DNA of 64,000 bases from Rhizophagus irregularis (GCF_026210795.1 NC_089442.1:2046001-2110000); one strand, 5' to 3'; shown: positions 1 to 11,770, counted from the first letter of the stretch. The notes: generated by a model not told the origin, from the letters alone. A program made the numbers and translations.

Positions 1-80
1 TTGTTTTTAAAAAAATTTATAGTTTTTAAGTGATATTTGATATTATACATTTAAAAGAAATTTTATTTTATTCTTTTTAG

Positions 81-246
81 ATTTATTTAAACATTAAGAC
101 TAGAGTAGTAAAATATTTTATAAGTTTCTTAGTTTGTAATTTAAATAATTCCTTTTTTTTTCTTTTTTTATTATACTTATAATTATTTAAACACTAAGAC
201 TAGAGTAGTAAAATATTTACAAGTTTCTTAGTTTGTAATTTAAATA
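81..246. repeat. Two direct copies of a ~65-bp repeat
   Basis: A segment containing TTAAACAYTAAGACTAGAG and running to the AATTTAAATAA that follows TTCTTAGTTTG appears at about 81-146 and again at 181-246, offset by exactly 100 bases, with pyrimidine/poly-T filler between. No reading frame or terminal structure is visible, so this is a local tandem duplication of unknown origin. Confidence 0.7.
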
Positions 247-576
247 AATCTTTTTTTTATAACTTTTTCAATTATGAGATATAAATTATCAAAATAATAA
301 TATAAAACCATTTCCAATGATAATGGATAGGCCAACAGCCTAACACTAACCATTTAATGATCTGTTTGATCACATGTTCGTACATAGATCTAAGAAGCGT
401 CGCGTAGAAGAAAAAAATCAAGAAAAATAATTATAGAAGCGTCATGTATTACGGGCTAAGATCCGAATTTTGTACTTGTTTTCTTTGTATAAAAACGTCA
501 TCATGTATTCCCCAAACCTTTGTATAGCGTAATAAAAATTTTTACAACGATCGACTGATCGTGATAAAGAGGTGTA
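247..576. other. Intergenic, no gene seen
   Basis: A somewhat less AT-rich stretch (about 320-560) ends where the Tc1/mariner-like element begins. I see no convincing ORF or RNA gene. It may be part of a host gene or repeat interrupted by the transposon, but nothing recognisable is encoded. Confidence 0.5.
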
Positions 577-3346
577 TAGTTGGACCCATAATAACGCATC
601 CAATAAAATTTGTTTATTTTAAAATAAAATAATTTTTTTTTGGTATGTATATTTAGTAAAATCTTAACATAATTTGATAGTTATTAACCTAAACTATAAA
701 ATGACGTTGAGATTATTTCAGTTGAACATCTATATCAAAAGTTATTAGCTTTCAAAGTTCAAGTACTTTATTAATATATTAAAAGAAGGATTTGAAACAT
801 ATAATTCTGGCCGGAATTTCCAAAATTCTATAATGCGGGCCAGATTTAAGATATGTATCGTTACACAAATAACTTGTATTTAAGTTTCGAAAAATTTTTC
901 ACACGACGTTGATCTTAATTTTTTTTATTCTCATGCCGAATAACACAACATTGTCGCAATATAGCTAAAAAAAAAGAAAAATTGTCAATATTTTAAATTC
1001 AGATGATGATGAAAGCACCGATGAAGAAATTGAGAGAGTTGATAATCAAATTGAAAATGAGGCAGAGCAATTTTCTCAGTTTTAATGAAAAATATGGAAA
1101 CACTTAAGTTTTCTAAGCGTCCATTAGTTAATTTAGGAAACTCTCGAACAACTAAGTATAGACGAAAAATCAAAGCATTGGAAAACCAAAAGAAAAATGG
1201 ACAAACACTGATTCAACTATTATCTAAAGAAAAATCTCAAGAAACATCAGATAGCGAAGAGACACAAAATAATGATGAAGAAATCAATAAGGAAAATGCA
1301 AATAAATCTATGAAATATGTAACTTTTATCAACCAGATTGAAACTAAATTGAAAACTGAAAATCAGCAATTAACTTCAGGGCACAAAATGCATCTCAAAG
1401 CTGTTTAATATTATTTTCAGCTTCTCAGTAAAGGGCATGCAAAATTAAAAGCAAGTCAAACTGTTGCAGAGCTTTTAAATCGTGGAGTATGGTTTGCACG
1501 TTGTGTTAGAAGTTGGGCTAAAGCATTTAAAAACTATGATGATGTTCCTAAAAGTAATCGAGGACAACATTTTAAAGGGAGCAGTATTCTTAATGATGAA
1601 GATGTTCAACTAAAAATATCTTTATATTTGCAACAACACAAATTTGATGTTACTGTTAATAGTTTTCGTGATTTTATTTGTGAAGAAATTTTGCCTTCCA
1701 TTGGTATAGAAAATAAATCAACAATTAGGTATAATAAACTTATTTACATTATATAATATATTTATTTAATTAACTATCTTATTTATTTTATTATTTTTAG
1801 CAAATCAACAGCAAATCGATGGTTAAAAAAAATGTGATTTATGTTTGGTCGTTATGCAAAAGGAATGTATGTTGATGGCCATTAAAGAGAGGATGTTGTT
1901 GCCTATCGGAAAGAATTTCTTGAAAATATGGCTAAGTATGTATTTATTTATTTATAATGAGAGATTTTATACTTTAAATTTAATATTTTAATTAAATATA
2001 ATTATATTTTATAGTTATCAGAAATTAATGCCAAAATTTATTGGTGAAGAATGCGAAACTCAAATTAACCCTGAATTAATGGATGGAGAACGTTTGCACA
2101 TCCTTGTAACTCATGATGAAACTACTTTTCAGTCAAATGATGGTCAAAAATCGGGTTGGAGGCCCAAAAATGAACAACCATTGCGCAAAAAAGGACAAGA
2201 CCAATCTATTCATGTTAGTGATTTTTTAACAGATACTATAGGAAGATTAAAGTTAAATGAAGATGATATTGATGACACAATTCCACATGAAGCTCGTGTT
2301 ATAATCAATCCTGGAAAAAATTTTGATGGATGGTGGAATATTGATCAATTAATTGATCAGGTAATAATTATTGAAAAGAATTTAATGTATTTTATTTTTG
2401 ATTGTTTTTTAATTATTAATTATTATTTTTTCTAAAGATTAAGACTCGTGCAATTCCAATTTTTGAAAAAATACATCCTGGAATGATTGCAGTATTTGCA
2501 TTTGACAATTCCTCTAGCCATGCCAAATTAGCTGATGATACTCTCAATGCAGCTAATATGAACCTTAATCCTGGCGGAAAACAACCAATAATGCGTGATA
2601 CTATTTTTAATGGTCAGATTCAAAGTATGGTATTTCCTAATGATTACCCAGATAAAAATCTTCGTGGAAAACCTAAAGGTATGAAATTAATTTTACAAGA
2701 ACGTGGTCTATGGGGTACGGTTCAGGATTAAAAGGATTTTGTGGTAATAAAGAAGCATCAGTGGAAAATCCAAGATGCTGTGCACGTCATGTTTTAGCTA
2801 CTCAAGAGGATTTTCTTAACCAAAAACCAATTTTACAAGAAGTTATTTAAGGGCTTGGACATAAAGTAATATTTTATCCAAAATTCCACTGTGAGCTCAA
2901 TTATATTGAAATGTATTGGGGAGCTGCAAAACGTTATGCTCGGCAGCATTGTGATTACACATGGAAAGGTTTGCAGGAAACAGCCCCACGTGAATTAGAT
3001 TCAGTTCCTTTAAATCATATACGAAAATATGCACGAAAATCAGCAAATTTTATGGAATGTTATCGAAAAGGATTAACAGGAGTGCAGGCTGATTATGTGT
3101 TAAAAAAATATAAATCACATCGGGCTGTTCCAGATTTTATTTTTGAAAATATTGAAGAATTAATAAAATAAATATTTGGCCCACATTAATAAGTATAAGT
3201 TTTGGCCAATTTAAAATAATTATATTAATTGCGTATTTGAATTTTAGCCAATCACAAATCATTATTATTGTAATCACGTGATTTTTTAAAAAACTTCAAT
3301 TTGAAACATTTATAAATTAGTTGATGTCTTATTATGGGTCCAACCG
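577..3346 (+). mobile_element. Tc1/mariner-like DNA transposon, decayed
   Basis: The element is bounded by inverted repeats: GTTGGACCCATAATAA at 579-594 on the left, and its exact reverse complement at 3329-3344 on the right. Each inverted repeat is preceded on the outside by TA (575-576 and 3347-3348), the target dinucleotide duplicated by the Tc1/mariner superfamily. The interior carries a broken DDE transposase read on the plus strand. Size is about 2.77 kb. The TIR agreement breaks down after ~20 bases, with three mismatches within the first part. Autonomy is lost because the ORF is disrupted in several places. Confidence 0.85.
1085..3171 (+). pseudogene. Degenerate DDE transposase of the Tc1/mariner-like element
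   Basis: Coding remnants run through at least four segments: 1085-1408 (charged, DNA-binding-side region), about 1421-1728 after an AG, 1801-1935, and 2028-3171. Small introns at about 1729-1800 and 1936-2013 have GT..AG borders. Catalytic positions survive in three blocks: HDE near 2113 in THDETTFQS, FDN near 2500 in AFDNSSSH, and the Glu of [10 protein letters not shown] near 2900. This spacing matches DDE superfamily endonucleases of Tc1/mariner type found widely in fungi. It is dead: in-frame TGA and TAA lie near 1834 and 1885, the frame changes near 2715, and a TAA sits near 2848 just before the third catalytic block. An active copy elsewhere in the genome would be needed to mobilise it. 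Confidence 0.85.
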
Positions 3347-4082
3347 TACTTTCCAGAAAAAGTAGAAGACATGGGATTGTAACTATGCCAAGTTCGTGGG
3401 GACTCTAATTAATTGATGCCCCTTGTTAATCTTTATATACGTCAAGTTTTTCTATGATGGTCAGATTTTTGTGATGCGGTCATATTCTTTTGATTCACCT
3501 TTTTATGTAATTTGCTGTAGGTCTAGTAAGTCTAGGGATCTATTTTGGAATCAGAAATTCAGCGAAAATACATATCATTATTTCATCATCGATATCATTA
3601 ATCAAATGAACAAGTTTATTTTCTAGGAAATGTCATCACGGTACTAATTGATCTTCCCAACTCTACAGATGTCCATGAAAATTTCGGACATATTTTGACC
3701 TTTTGCCGAGAAAATCTCTATTATCGACATCACACGTACCATAGGCGCAAGTACAGGGACGAATTATTTCGGCTAGATTGAAAGTTTTCACAGCTTGCAA
3801 TAAAAAAATTGAAACACATTGATTATAATGCAATGCATTAAACAACAAATTTGCGGATGAAAATTATGTATAGCAATTCTAGCGAAAATAAGCTTTGTTT
3901 TATTTTTTACATTAGCAAGAGAAAGAAAATTAATATTCTAAATATAAAGAGGGGTTTAGGTATTTATAAAAAAATATACATAATTTGTTTAAAACTTATG
4001 AAAAAATATATATATAATTTGTTTAAAATATATGAGAAATATAATTTTTTAGGGAAGAAAAGAATATATGTCATTGAGGGAT
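3347..4082. other. Intergenic between transposon and small mitochondrial gene
   Basis: Mixed-composition DNA without a convincing gene. Short frames at 3423-3626 (+) and 3663-3848 (-) show no recognisable motif and no splice-supported extension. The part at 3350-3850 is less AT-rich than its surroundings and could be a host-gene relic split by the transposon, but I cannot identify it. Confidence 0.4.
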
Positions 4083-4622
4083 TCATTTTTTATCATTTTT
4101 GACCGATTCAACGCCAACACTAGATCCAGTTATGTGTAACGCCCCTTTTATGAAACTTAATTCATTGGTGAAGACAGAAGTTTGTTTTCTCAATTCATTA
4201 ATTTGAGAATTGAATTCATCAAGTTTCTAGATTTGAACAAAGATACTGAATTTGCACTTATTAGATAATATTGATAATAATCATTAAAAACTTCTTTCGC
4301 CTACGTCATTAATTGGTTTGATCGCCCGATCGATTGAAGAATTAGTGATCTTCCAAATACCGTACATTGAAGCAGCACCCATTCCACCAGCTCCTACGAA
4401 GCCTCCTGCGAGGGTACCATACTGAACATGTCGAGTAAGATCATGCTTTGCATTGTTTTGCAAGTTATCTAAGTTTATATAGTAAAAATTGCGTTATTTA
4501 TATCCTTAATAAATTTACTATAACACCAAACATCTCTTACCGGTTGTATAACATTTAGCGGACTGTACAGTTTTAGGTAAGAATTGTCTAGTCTTAGGTA
4601 ACAATCTTGCAAGTCTATACAT
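4083..4622 (-). CDS. Small probable mitochondrial single-span protein (3 exons)
   Basis: Spliced complement(4541..4622, 4305..4468, 4083..4226), giving 129 residues with all phases consistent. Residues 1-27 (MYRLARLLPKTRQFLPKT...CYTT) form a basic, hydroxyl-rich amphipathic leader typical of a mitochondrial targeting presequence. A Gly-rich hydrophobic stretch around residues 45-65 (GTLAGGFVGAGGMGAASMYG) could be one membrane span. The tail after about residue 78 (KLDEFNSQINELRKQT) looks like a short coiled coil. Introns are 72 and 78 nt with GTAAGA..TAG and GTAGGC..TAG borders. The start is the ATG that directly opens the presequence. I do not recognise the family; an inner-membrane or assembly-factor role is only a guess. 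A similar-style gene (presequence, two exons) lies at 44185-44659, but the two proteins are not obviously homologous. Confidence 0.65.
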
Positions 4623-4800
4623 GATTATTTTATCTTTGTAAAAAATATTAAAAGTGATAAAAGTCAGAAATAAAAAAGGGGTATATTTATACTTGTATAA
4701 ATTTTTTTTTGAGTACATAGGATTAATGAGTTTCTCATCCAAAAAACTACCCCTTGATTTAATAATTAAATTGTATTTCATAGATTAATTATTATTTTTC

Positions 4801-6030
4801 TTTTTTGCATAATTTTTACTTTAATAAAAATTTAATAAGAAAACTTAAAATAATAACGAAGATTCTATATAATATGGTGCCGTTTTGTAGCTAAGAAGTA
4901 AACTAGGAAACGGTAACCGTTGATGCGTCCGAAGCGTCATAAATCACATGCTCATAATAAAATGTAAGAAATCAACAACACAACGATCAAAAATTCATGT
5001 TATTTATGAAATCAATTGTTTTATTTTTTTTATTTTTTATTTATTTTCAGTTATTTTAATTTTTATTTTGAAAAAAAACAAATACAAATTAAAAACATAA
5101 ATATACAATAATTCGTAATAGAATATTATTAAATAAAAATTGTAATTTGATATCATTGATTGTTAGAATTTAATAATGCATCATTAATAAGCGTTTTATA
5201 TAAATCCCTGATTTAAAATTTCTTAATATTTCTTAAAAGTTTTTTACGCCATTCAAAAAATAACAAATAAATTTTTTAATTTCTTATAATTTTTACATGT
5301 TTACAATATAAATGTATTTTTTACATGTTAAAGTATTCTTAAAATGTACTTAAAATTCAATTTAAGTATATTTTAAGTATATAAAGAAATTTTAAATCAG
5401 GGGACATGTAAACAAATTTAAGGTTACACCTGATCCTATTTGGAGTAGAATGAAAGTGTCCTACTTCGGACAATAAATTTAAAAATTAAGAGTATAAGTC
5501 CGAGAAAAAAATTTAAATCCATCAAGAAATGTACCAAAATTTTGTGTTACGCTTTTAATCTATCAAGAAAATTGCATATTTAAGTTTCACAACGAAATCT
5601 ATCAAGAAAATTGCATAATTAGGTTTCACAACGAAATATATCAAGAAATATACCGCAGAACTATCAAGATTGATACTTTTGCCTCCCAAAAAGGGGGAAA
5701 TTATTTAGAATATGCAATATTTGACTACGCATTTTTTCAAATTTCTCTGTTTCCGTTTCCAAAAAGTAATGTCCACCATTGTACGCTCTAAAGACAGCAG
5801 CAAACGTCATTGTAGATTCTATATATATATATATTATTATTATTAGATTTTATATAAAATAAAGTAATTGGATTATAATTTTTTAAATTTATTTTATATT
5901 AAAATTGGATCAATTTCTACTTCTTAGCATCAAAGCGGCGCCATATTACATTGAATAGAGACAGGATATTCGTTATTATTTTAAGTTTTCTTATTAAATT
6001 TTTATTTAAGTAAAAATTATGCAAAAAAAA
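4801..6030. repeat. Long terminal inverted repeat (foldback-type) element
   Basis: About 100 bases at 4801-4900 (from TTTTTTGCATAATTTTTACT to GCTAAGAAGTA) recur in reverse complement at about 5918-6030. There are a few indels, and the GGTGCCGTTTTGTAG part is GGCGCCGCTTTGATG in the other arm. The arms enclose about 1 kb that holds a Helitron-like insertion immediately inside the left arm, oligo-A/T DNA and a TA microsatellite near 5820. Long arms without coding capacity suggest a non-autonomous foldback or MULE-type MITE. No clear target-site duplication was found. Confidence 0.7.
4903..5473 (-). mobile_element. Helitron-like non-autonomous element, copy 1
   Basis: Read on the minus strand it begins TTGTCCGAAG after a flanking A and ends ACGGTTACCGTTTCCTAG before a flanking T. 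A tiny ACGGT/ACCGT hairpin sits 6 bases before the terminal CTAG. The same ends flank 57859-58387 (same strand) and 7791-7916 (plus strand) in unrelated surroundings. A CTAG-T 3' end with a hairpin and insertion between A and T fits Helitrons. The 5' end lacks the canonical TC, so the class is tentative. No Rep/helicase coding is present. Confidence 0.6.
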
Positions 6031-7193
6031 AACTTTTTCTTTCTATAAATTTATATATATATTTGCTGTTTAAATCAATTATGGTTACACAAAATGTTAC
6101 AAGCACGCAGTACGCAGTATTTATTAAATTTTCCGAAAAAAAAAATTTAATTAAACAAATTATCTCATTCATAAATTCGAAGGTAACATTTTTTTTTTGA
6201 ATTATAGTATTTAGCCCAATTTTCGATTAATTCCGTTAATTAATTTTTTTATAATGACCCGCTGATAACCGAGAAATTTATGCATTGTAATTTATAAACC
6301 TTACAGGCTTACACCGTTCAGGTAAAATTCCTAAAATAAAGCTTCGATAATAATTTTTTTTAACATGATTTCTATTATAAAATATTATGTATTTTTTTTC
6401 AAATTTAAACATGATCTTTATTTCCAATTTTATATTCGCTTTATAATGAAAATTAAATTAGAAAATTATGTGGTGATACGGCAACTTTATTCAGTTGATA
6501 ACTGTAATTTATTTAGCAAACATTCGTTCGTTGATCAGTTTCAGTTGTCATAATACCGTAAACGAAGCTTGTTAAAGTTATTCTTATTTGATTAGATGGA
6601 AATATCCGTATGCAACACTGCGCAACAGTAGTAGAAGGTAAGTAAGATAAGTAAAAGGCAACATGTAATATTTGTTGTAGTTGATCAAGGAAAAACATCA
6701 GATATTTCGCACACTTTGCTATTACGGATAACGAAATGTATTCAGTAATACCGTTAGGCTCTTGTAATTTCGCTACAATATGAACTTAATAACCAATACC
6801 ATTCCTAATTTTTAATGCTACAAATTTGATTGCGAAATGAAATACAGAAACCAATATTGTTCTTAGTTTATAAAATATTTGTTAAAGTACAATTATACAA
6901 TTTTATAAAACACAAATTACGTTTCTTAAATATAAAATAACTGTTCATTATAAATACCAATTGGAATACATAAGTAAACTGAATACATGATAATAATGAT
7001 ATAGATGAAGATAATAAAAACAATGATAATGAATATCCGAAATAGTCAACGCACCAATAGATGACAAATACAAATTGAAATATTATAAATACAAGTTAAA
7101 AAAGTTAAAAGTAATTTATAGATAAAACAAGTAAACAACGAGCTCGGGTTCTAAAAAAAACGACTACTAGATAACTGAAAGTCTGTAACTAAT
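6031..7193. other. AT-rich intergenic, nothing recognised
   Basis: Very AT-rich DNA between the inverted-repeat element and the 3' end of the first kinase gene. Frames at 6365-6553 (+) and 6513-6698 (-) are short, of low complexity and without domains. I see no RNA gene. Confidence 0.5.
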
Positions 7194-10163
7194 TTAACTG
7201 GTTTTAATATGTTTTGCTACTTAAAATATTTTAAATTTGAATCAAAATAAAGTAGATATTAACTTAAAAAAACAACAAAAACAAACAAAATATTTACCAT
7301 AATTATCATGAGCTTCAACATCTACATCAATTCTTCTCCTTTTTAAAGAGGTTGAAAATTTTTGAATTGTAGAACTTAAATTCTGTGATGATGAACTAAA
7401 CAATAAAATTAATAAATTTAAATAATCATTTGTTATCTGCTATTTAAAAAGCAATTTTTTTTTATTTTAAATACCTTTCAGTGTCTATATCAAGCTCTAA
7501 TTCTGTTGAGATATAATTAGAATCTAAAACGGTTGAAAATTTTTGAATCATAGAATTCAAATTTTGTGATGACAAACTAAACGAATAAATAATGAATTCA
7601 AATAATTAGTTATGTCATTCAAAAACATTTGTTTTTTTTGTTACTTTAAATACCTTTCAGTACTTATATCAAACTCTAATTCTGCTGAGATATAATTAAA
7701 ATCTAAAGTAGTTGATGACAAACTAAACGAATAAATAATAAATTCAAAATAATTAGTTACGTCATTTAAATAAAAAATTTTTTTTTGTTATTGTCCGGAG
7801 CGAAGCGAAGGACGCACTATAAAAAAAAATCGATCACGTGAATTGCTCGTCCGCCACGTGATCGTCACCAAATGAAATCGCAAATTTTAGTTTTTTACAC
7901 GGTTCCCGTTTCCTAGTTTTATTACCTTTCAGTGTCTAGTTCTGAGATATAATTGGAACCTAAATATTACAACAGGTTTCTTATAATTATGTATATAATT
8001 TTTTAATTTACTATTAACTTTTTTTAGAAATACTTTACTTACCAAATGAAATTGTTGAAGATGAATAGACAGATGAACATTTAGAAATTAAAGCAATTAA
8101 TGCCCTACTTGTATAAATTGCTTCTGAATGATGTTTTTCAGCAAATTCCGGTCCAAGTTTCTTTGATTCTATCAGTTTCTTTCTTTTTGCTTCAGCTTGA
8201 CCAAATTTTGCTTTATATTTAGCAATTAATGCCCACAAACAAAAAGCTGAATGAATTTCTTTTATAGAAGGCCTTTTTTTAGGATCAGGATCCCAACAAC
8301 TTTTCATTAAGTTAGTATAACATTTTGGTGTATCATCTGTAATTTTAGGTCGTTCTCCATCAAGAATCTTATAAATAAGAGTATGATCATGTTCAACATC
8401 AGCAAAAGGTTTACAACCCGTAGTAAGCTCCCACATAATCATGCCAAACCCATAAATATCAGATTTCTGAGAAAATTCAGACCCTTTAAAGATTTCTGGT
8501 GCAATATAAGGTATCACTCCATATATTTCATTATTTGATAATCTATTATTTACAGCTTGTGATAATCCTAGATCTCCAATTTTCCATTTATGTCGATACA
8601 TATTCCATCTATCACATAATATGTTTCCACTATGGAAATCTCGGTGTATAAATTTTTTATCATGAATAGTTTTAAGCCTAAAAAATATATAAAAATTAAT
8701 AACCTAATTTAAAGAGTATAATTAGTAAATATAAAATATAAGTACCCATTTGAAACTTGATTTAAAATATCTATTTTTTGGTTCCATGTAATATTTGTAA
8801 AATTCTTCTGCAAATGCTTATGTAAATCTCCTCCTGACGCATATCTCATAACTAATATATAATCCCCTAATTCAGGAACTTTTGTAAAGCCATACGTTTC
8901 AATGATATAACCATTATAGCTTTCAAAACAATGTTGAAGCGATTTCAACTATTTAAATGTAAAGATTAAATTAAATTAAAAATTAAGTTTATTTAAAAGA
9001 AATTATAGAAATGTTTAGAATATTTTACCTCATTTAAGAAATATTTGCCAATATTTTTAGAATTTTCAAATCTTTTTAAAATGACAGTTTCATTCGTATA
9101 TGACCAAGTTGCTTTATATATAATACCATAACCTCCTTTTGTCATTTCTTTTATACCTTTAAATTGAAAATAAGGTATCCATCTAATTGACTTTACAAAC
9201 TTTTTTTTTGATATCAATTGATCAGAATTTTTATAAATTTTTTTTTTCTTTCCAAAATTTTGGTTTATCAAATACAGAATCTAATATTTTCCGTGGCTCA
9301 AAATTTTTATCAATATTTTTTATAATATTTTCAAATTTAGATGACGTAAATTCACTTAATCTATCATATATAACATTATTAAAAAGAAAATCATCAAGAC
9401 CATCACTATATTCACTTATAAGTGATATTCTTTTCACTCTTTTGCATTTTTTACATTGAGATTGATCAATAGGTCCAAAAAGAATGTTTGTTGTTAAACA
9501 ATATCTGCATCCAACATAAAATATACAACAAATTTCGCAATACTTTTGACAGTCTGACGTAAATATTAACTTTGAATAACATGAATTACAGCTAAGTTCA
9601 TCATACCACCATGGTAAGTGAAGAATTGAAATTTGCTTTTTAACCAAGGTTGATTCCATCAATCCAGAAGAAATTAAATAACAATCTGAGCATAATTTAA
9701 ATTGCTTCATATTCTTTTCATCTGTTCCTTGAAGAAATGACTTTCCACATAATTTACAATTTCTTTCACTTTCAATCACCTTATTGTATAATTTGAGATC
9801 TTTTTCATCGAGTTCACCTATTGGTTTAAAACATAAAATTCTCACACAATTCCTACAACATTCTTGAATACTTTGTGGTACTTTTGTCCTGCTTATTTCA
9901 TGCTCATTACATTCCAAGTCCATTGTGTAAATATATACGTCCAAGTATATATTATTATCAGTTATATCATTAATATAATATGATAAACATTTTTTGCAAT
10001 ATTTTTGACTAGAACTAAGAAGTGTTTTAATATATTTTTCTCCACAATAAATACAATTTGTATCATCCCGATTAAAAGGAATAAATTTAATGAGTATAGG
10101 ACTAGATTTTAATTTTGGTGTTGGATCAAAAGAATTTTCATCATTTGCATTTACAATTTCCAT
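7194..10163 (-). CDS. Cys-knuckle/TKL protein kinase, paralog 1 (one frame change)
   Basis: Exons (minus): 9029..10163, 8746..8948, 8043..8677, 7926..7959, 7654..7722, 7475..7576, 7298..7395, 7194..7219; all junction phases agree except one extra base in exon 1 at the ten-T run 9238-9247. The N-terminal ~300 residues carry repeated Cys-x2-Cys pairs (C37/C40, then KYCKKC, CKLCGKS, CSDC, CNSC, CEIC, CRYC, CKKC), probably several zinc knuckles. A complete kinase follows: glycine loop KGGYGIIYKAT, Lys in VILK, Glu in FLNE, HRDFHSGN, DLGLS, APE and the closing CWDPDPKKRPS, as in tyrosine-kinase-like kinases. The C-terminal tail is built from repeated small exons (NYIS..ELE..D.DTE) and ends basic (LKRRRIDVD). 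Homologs lie at 18.8 and 23.0 kb. The frame change may be a homopolymer sequencing error. Substrate unknown; a signalling role is inferred. Confidence 0.8.
7791..7916 (+). mobile_element. Short Helitron-like element inside a kinase intron, copy 3
   Basis: Starts TTGTCCGGAGCG after an A and ends CGGTTCCCGTTTCCTAG before a T, the same two ends as the larger copies at 4903-5473 and 57859-58387, with only 126 bases between. It contains two CACGTG motifs. It lies antisense within the intron between tail exons 7654..7722 and 7926..7959, stopping 9 bases from that intron's 5' splice site at 7925, so it has probably been tolerated as intron filler. Confidence 0.6.
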
Positions 10164-10241
10164 TTTATTAAGTTAATTGATATATGCTATAAACAATTAT
10201 CGATAAGATAATGAATTTGGAAAAGTTGAACGTACGCATTT

Positions 10242-10249
10242 TATTTATA
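10242..10249 (-). promoter_or_regulatory. TATA-box candidate for kinase paralog 1
   Basis: Minus strand TATAAATA, 79 bases upstream of the ATG. The same octamer stands upstream of the paralogs at 21040-21047 (43 bases from the ATG) and 25282-25289 (46 bases). Flanking bases are shared too (AATGTATAAATA followed within 20 bases by GTACGT in paralogs 1 and 2), supporting a conserved core promoter. Confidence 0.5.
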
Positions 10250-11354
10250 CATTACCAGGAGTTTGAGCCTTTTATTAGTGATACGGAAAGTATTTCTGGA
10301 TTTTATCACGGAATTTTAAGAATTTACCATAGTGCTACGGAAAAGTTTAAGTCGTCGATCAACTTTATTATTTTTCATGTGAAAAGTATCTTTTTTAAGT
10401 AATGGCGTAATTATTAAACATTCAGCACAGAAGAAATAAAAATGAGGCACAAATTAACGAGAAAGGAAATGATGAAAAAATTTTATCAAAAAAATTATTT
10501 GTATGACAAACTGTTTTTCAGTATGATCATTCTAAAGCCGATTGTGTTACAAATGTTCTTTAACATCTTTTTTATATGTAAAGCTAAATCCTAAAATTAT
10601 GTAAATCATGTAGGACTTTTTCATCGGCAAAAAATGACTTTTACAAATTTTAGCTAAGATATGTTTTTTGAATTTCGATGTTTCTATTTCAACTAAGAAG
10701 TGACTTTAAAATAGTTACAAAAACAAATGTTAGTACTCATCTTATTTGATCTTCGATGGTAGACTATTATGCGAGAGTATTAAATAAATAAACATATTTC
10801 TTTTTTTTTTGTCCAGAGCGAAGAACAGTAATACTTTTTATCACATGAGATTTTCAGTTGTCACGCTGTCACGTCTTATTACATCTTATTAGTGTCTTAT
10901 TAGATATACTGTATAAAATTGTTCGAAGCGTAAACGTAGATTACGACGCGTAGCTTTTATATGAAAATTATTTTATTGAACATCATGTGAAATAAATCGA
11001 AAATTTCCCGAATTTAACTATGCCTACGCATTTTTTTAGCGATTAGTTCTGAATTATAAAAAATTAAACTTTGAAGTTTTAAATTTTAAAACTTTAGCAA
11101 ATTAAAATTTGAAAAGAATATCTTTCTTATTTATGCTTGTTGCAATTGACTAGTATTTAATAAAATATTATTCTTTTAATATTGAAAAATTTTATTTACT
11201 AATATTATTGAATAATTCAGTTCATTCAAATATCGCTCAAAAACATGAATATTATTTGTATTCTTTGCCAATTTTTTATTTTTTTTCTGAATGATTATTA
11301 TACATATGAAAATCAGTTAAATGCAAATTATAAAAATTGTCATTTATTATTCAA
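10250..11354. other. Intergenic with degenerate repeat ends
   Basis: No gene seen. TTGTCCAGAGCGAAG near 10808 and TTGTTCGAAGCGTAAACG near 10917 resemble the starts of the Helitron-like family but lack the other end. The remainder is AT-rich filler up to the 2.08-kb tandem repeat. Confidence 0.45.
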
Positions 11355-11604
11355 ACTAGCCCGTAAGCCTGGGCGTTGCCCCAGGTTCGTCAACATTGAT
11401 GAAATTTTAAGGTTTGGTTTATAAGAGGTTAAATTAGTTGTTTTATTATAATTAAATTGTAAGAATAATTATTTTTAAATTAAAATTTATATAAGCTTAA
11501 TATTATTAATTCACTATTATAATTTAAACTTTAAACTCTATTCTTTTTTCTATTATATAAATTTAATATTATGATCAATTTTTAAACAATTTAATTCTAA
11601 TCAT

Positions 11605-11770
11605 CATACTGAAATACTAACCCTAATAAATACTAATCCTACCCTAATATAAAACTAATACTAACATTAACCTAATACTAACCCTAATCCTAACCCTAAC
11701 CCTAATTCTAACCCTAACTCTAACTTTAACTCTAAACTTAACTATAAACTTAATCTTAATTCTAATTCTA
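11605..11770 (+). repeat. Interstitial telomere-like (CCCTAA)n tract, unit A
   Basis: Degenerate CCCTAA/TCTAAC hexamers, densest at about 11660-11720 (CTAATCCTAACCCTAACCC), decaying on both sides. TTAGGG is the telomere repeat of many fungi. The CCCTAA strand on plus is the orientation of a left chromosome end. The tract lies inside the 2.08-kb unit, so it is part of a repeat and not a true end. Confidence 0.7.

Noticed and set aside
985-1173. Minus-strand 62-codon ORF
   Set aside because: Antisense to the transposase N-terminal region; no support.
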